From assembly GCF_016008875.1 (NCBI RefSeq), contig NZ_JADTQG010000004.1, forward strand, positions 62,001 to 126,000: a DNA stretch of 64,000 bases. The letters are read 5' to 3'. The notes beneath the pieces were generated by a model. The model did not search any database and was not told the DNA's origin. It saw only the letters and a list, made by a program, of their open reading frames with translations. This DNA comes from Ectopseudomonas mendocina. Its GTDB lineage: Bacteria > Pseudomonadota > Gammaproteobacteria > Pseudomonadales > Pseudomonadaceae. The translations under genes were made by a program, and so were the position numbers. The stretch's first letter is position 1. Every line of letters begins with the position of its first letter. Positions 62,860-64,000 of the stretch are shown here, piece by piece.

Positions 62860-64000
62860 CTACGCCGGATAGCCGGTGATCTTGCGAATGCGCTGGTACA
62901 GCGGTTTGAGCTGGCGATACATGCGCTGATAGACCTGCCCGTAGAGCTGCTGGTAAACGCGCTGTGCCTCCGGGTTCGGCTGGAACACCTGCCCTACTCG
63001 AGTCATGGCGGCGATGGCGCTCGGGTAATTGGCGTGCAACCCCAGGCCCACCGCGCAGTTGATCGCCGCGCCCAGCCCACTGGTCTCGTACAGATGCGGA
63101 CGCTGGGCCGGCAGGCCGAAGATATCGGCCGTCAGTTGCATCGCCGCATCGCTCTGCGAACCGCCACCGGAAACACGCAGGCGCTCGATACGGGTGCCGG
63201 CGCGCTTCTCGATGCGCTCCTTGCCCTGACGCAGCGCATAAGCCAGGCCTTCGAGAATGGCACGGTAGATATGCGCGCGGGTGTGCACATCACCAAAACC
63301 GATGATCGACCCCTTGGCCTCAAGCCCCGGCTCACGGATGCCTGGCGTCCAGTATGGCTGCAACATCAGTCCCATTGATCCGGGCGGCACGGCGTTGACC
63401 AACTCGTCGAACAGTGCTTCGGGCGACACGCCCAGCGCCTCGGCACGCTGCATCTCGCGCAGACCGAATTCGCGCTTGAACCAGCTGACCATCCAGAAAC
63501 CGCGATAGATCATCACCTCGGTGTTGAAGTGATCCGGCAGCGCCGCCGGATAGGGAGGAATCAGGCGAACGGTTTCCAGATAACGACTGCGTGTGGTGTT
63601 GATGGTCGCGGTGGTGCCGTAAGACAGGCAGGCCGTGCTGGCCTCCAGTGCACCGGAACCCAGCACTTCGCACGCCTTGTCTGCGCCGGCAGCGATCAGC
63701 GGCAGGCCCTCGGGAATACCGGTATGGCGACTGGCCTCGGCGCTGATCTGGCCCAGTCGTTCCCCCGGTTTGAACAGCTCGGGCAGTTGCTCACGGCGCA
63801 CCTTCAACGCCTGCCACTTCCAGTCGCCGGGCGCGGCCCAGCGCAGGCGCTTGTAGTCGAACGGCAGATAAGCCACGCAACTGCTGGTGGTATCGACGAA
63901 GCGACCGCACAGGCGATGGGTGAGAAACCCCGAAAGCAACAGCACCTTGTGCGTGCGTGCCGCAATGTCCGGCTGATGCTGGGCAACCCAGTTGACCTCG
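62860..64000 (-). CDS. FGGY-family carbohydrate kinase, partial (5' end outside window)
   Basis: The minus-strand frame is open from the window edge (EVNWVAQHQPD..., then HKVLLLSGFL) to the stop at 62860, about 380 residues. It has the FGGY middle and C-terminal parts, with LPLIAAGADKACEVLGSGA and SGGGSQSDAAMQLTADIFG. Internal GTG/ATG codons should not be taken as starts, because the coding pattern continues to the edge. The sugar is unknown; gene order recalls the PAO1 kinase near PA3024, which precedes a glycerol-3-phosphate dehydrogenase-like gene. Confidence 0.9.
   Translation of the reverse strand, partial: EVNWVAQHQPDIAARTHKVLLLSGFLTHRLCGRFVDTTSSCVAYLPFDYKRLRWAAPGDWKWQALKVRREQLPELFKPGERLGQISAEASRHTGIPEGLPLIAAGADKACEVLGSGALEASTACLSYGTTATINTTRSRYLETVRLIPPYPAALPDHFNTEVMIYRGFWMVSWFKREFGLREMQRAEALGVSPEALFDELVNAVPPGSMGLMLQPYWTPGIREPGLEAKGSIIGFGDVHTRAHIYRAILEGLAYALRQGKERIEKRAGTRIERLRVSGGGSQSDAAMQLTADIFGLPAQRPHLYETSGLGAAINCAVGLGLHANYPSAIAAMTRVGQVFQPNPEAQRVYQQLYGQVYQRMYRQLKPLYQRIRKITGYPA

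Overview
The window is a high-GC, gene-dense piece of a Pseudomonas chromosome. The pointers are PsrA, LexA-SulA, a complete Na+-translocating NADH:quinone reductase operon, an rne leader of the pseudomonad type, and a gene order that, as far as I can recall, follows Pseudomonas aeruginosa PAO1 from about pabC/fabF (PA2964-65) to the carbohydrate kinase near PA3024. Dispersed repeats of the TGTAGGAGCG type, together with Nqr, suggest the P. mendocina/oleovorans/alcaligenes side of the genus. That species placement is inference. There are no prophages, insertion sequences, CRISPR arrays, rRNA or tRNA genes that I can support, and two genes are cut by the window ends.

Layout. 1-5.7 kb: the fatty acid/phospholipid cluster yceD-rpmF-plsX-fabD-fabG-acpP-fabF-pabC (minus strand). 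5.8-9.1 kb: maf, and sppA-HAD phosphatase-rluC. 9.1-12.8 kb: rne with a 0.5 kb leader. 12.8-19.7 kb: an envelope operon comEC-exbB-exbD-lpxK-trm112-kdsB-ptp-murB. 19.8-23.7 kb: a DUF2062 membrane protein and lolCDE lipoprotein export. 23.9-25.6 kb: a PilZ protein, a small periplasmic protein and a glycerophosphodiesterase. 25.6-26.4 kb: a gene-free block built from a duplicated composite repeat. 26.4-35 kb: nqrABCDEF-apbE-nqrM and sthA (redox and Na+ energetics). 35.2-40.8 kb: a long-form gap, then mfd and csiV. 40.9-44.6 kb: nagZ, an L,D-transpeptidase-like gene, psrA, and the SOS pair lexA-sulA. 44.6-49.8 kb: small conserved genes, topA and fadA. 49.8-52 kb: fadB. 52.4-61.9 kb: a secreted helical protein, a universal stress protein, an ABC-F ATPase, slt, a MOSC protein, a CheV and a lipid kinase. 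62-64 kb: pirin and a carbohydrate kinase.

How it fits together. Fatty acid synthesis (fab/plsX) and beta-oxidation (fadBA) lie in the same window. The regulator psrA has a double palindromic operator at its own promoter, and fadBA has a related double site with identical spacing. Envelope growth is represented by MurB, KdsB, LpxK, Lol, CsiV, NagZ and Slt. RNase E, RluC, Mfd, TopA and LexA/SulA cover RNA and DNA metabolism.

I found no undescribed multi-gene system. What is least explained by ordinary genes is the repeat content: a three-copy MITE-like palindromic element (one copy inside the loop of a terminator stem, one inside the fab cluster, one touching a stop codon), a tandem duplication of about 0.32 kb, and dispersed hairpins between convergent genes. 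Other points worth a look are a consensus promoter that would give yceD almost no 5' leader, a PilZ protein with a large helical insertion, and a few conserved proteins of unknown function.
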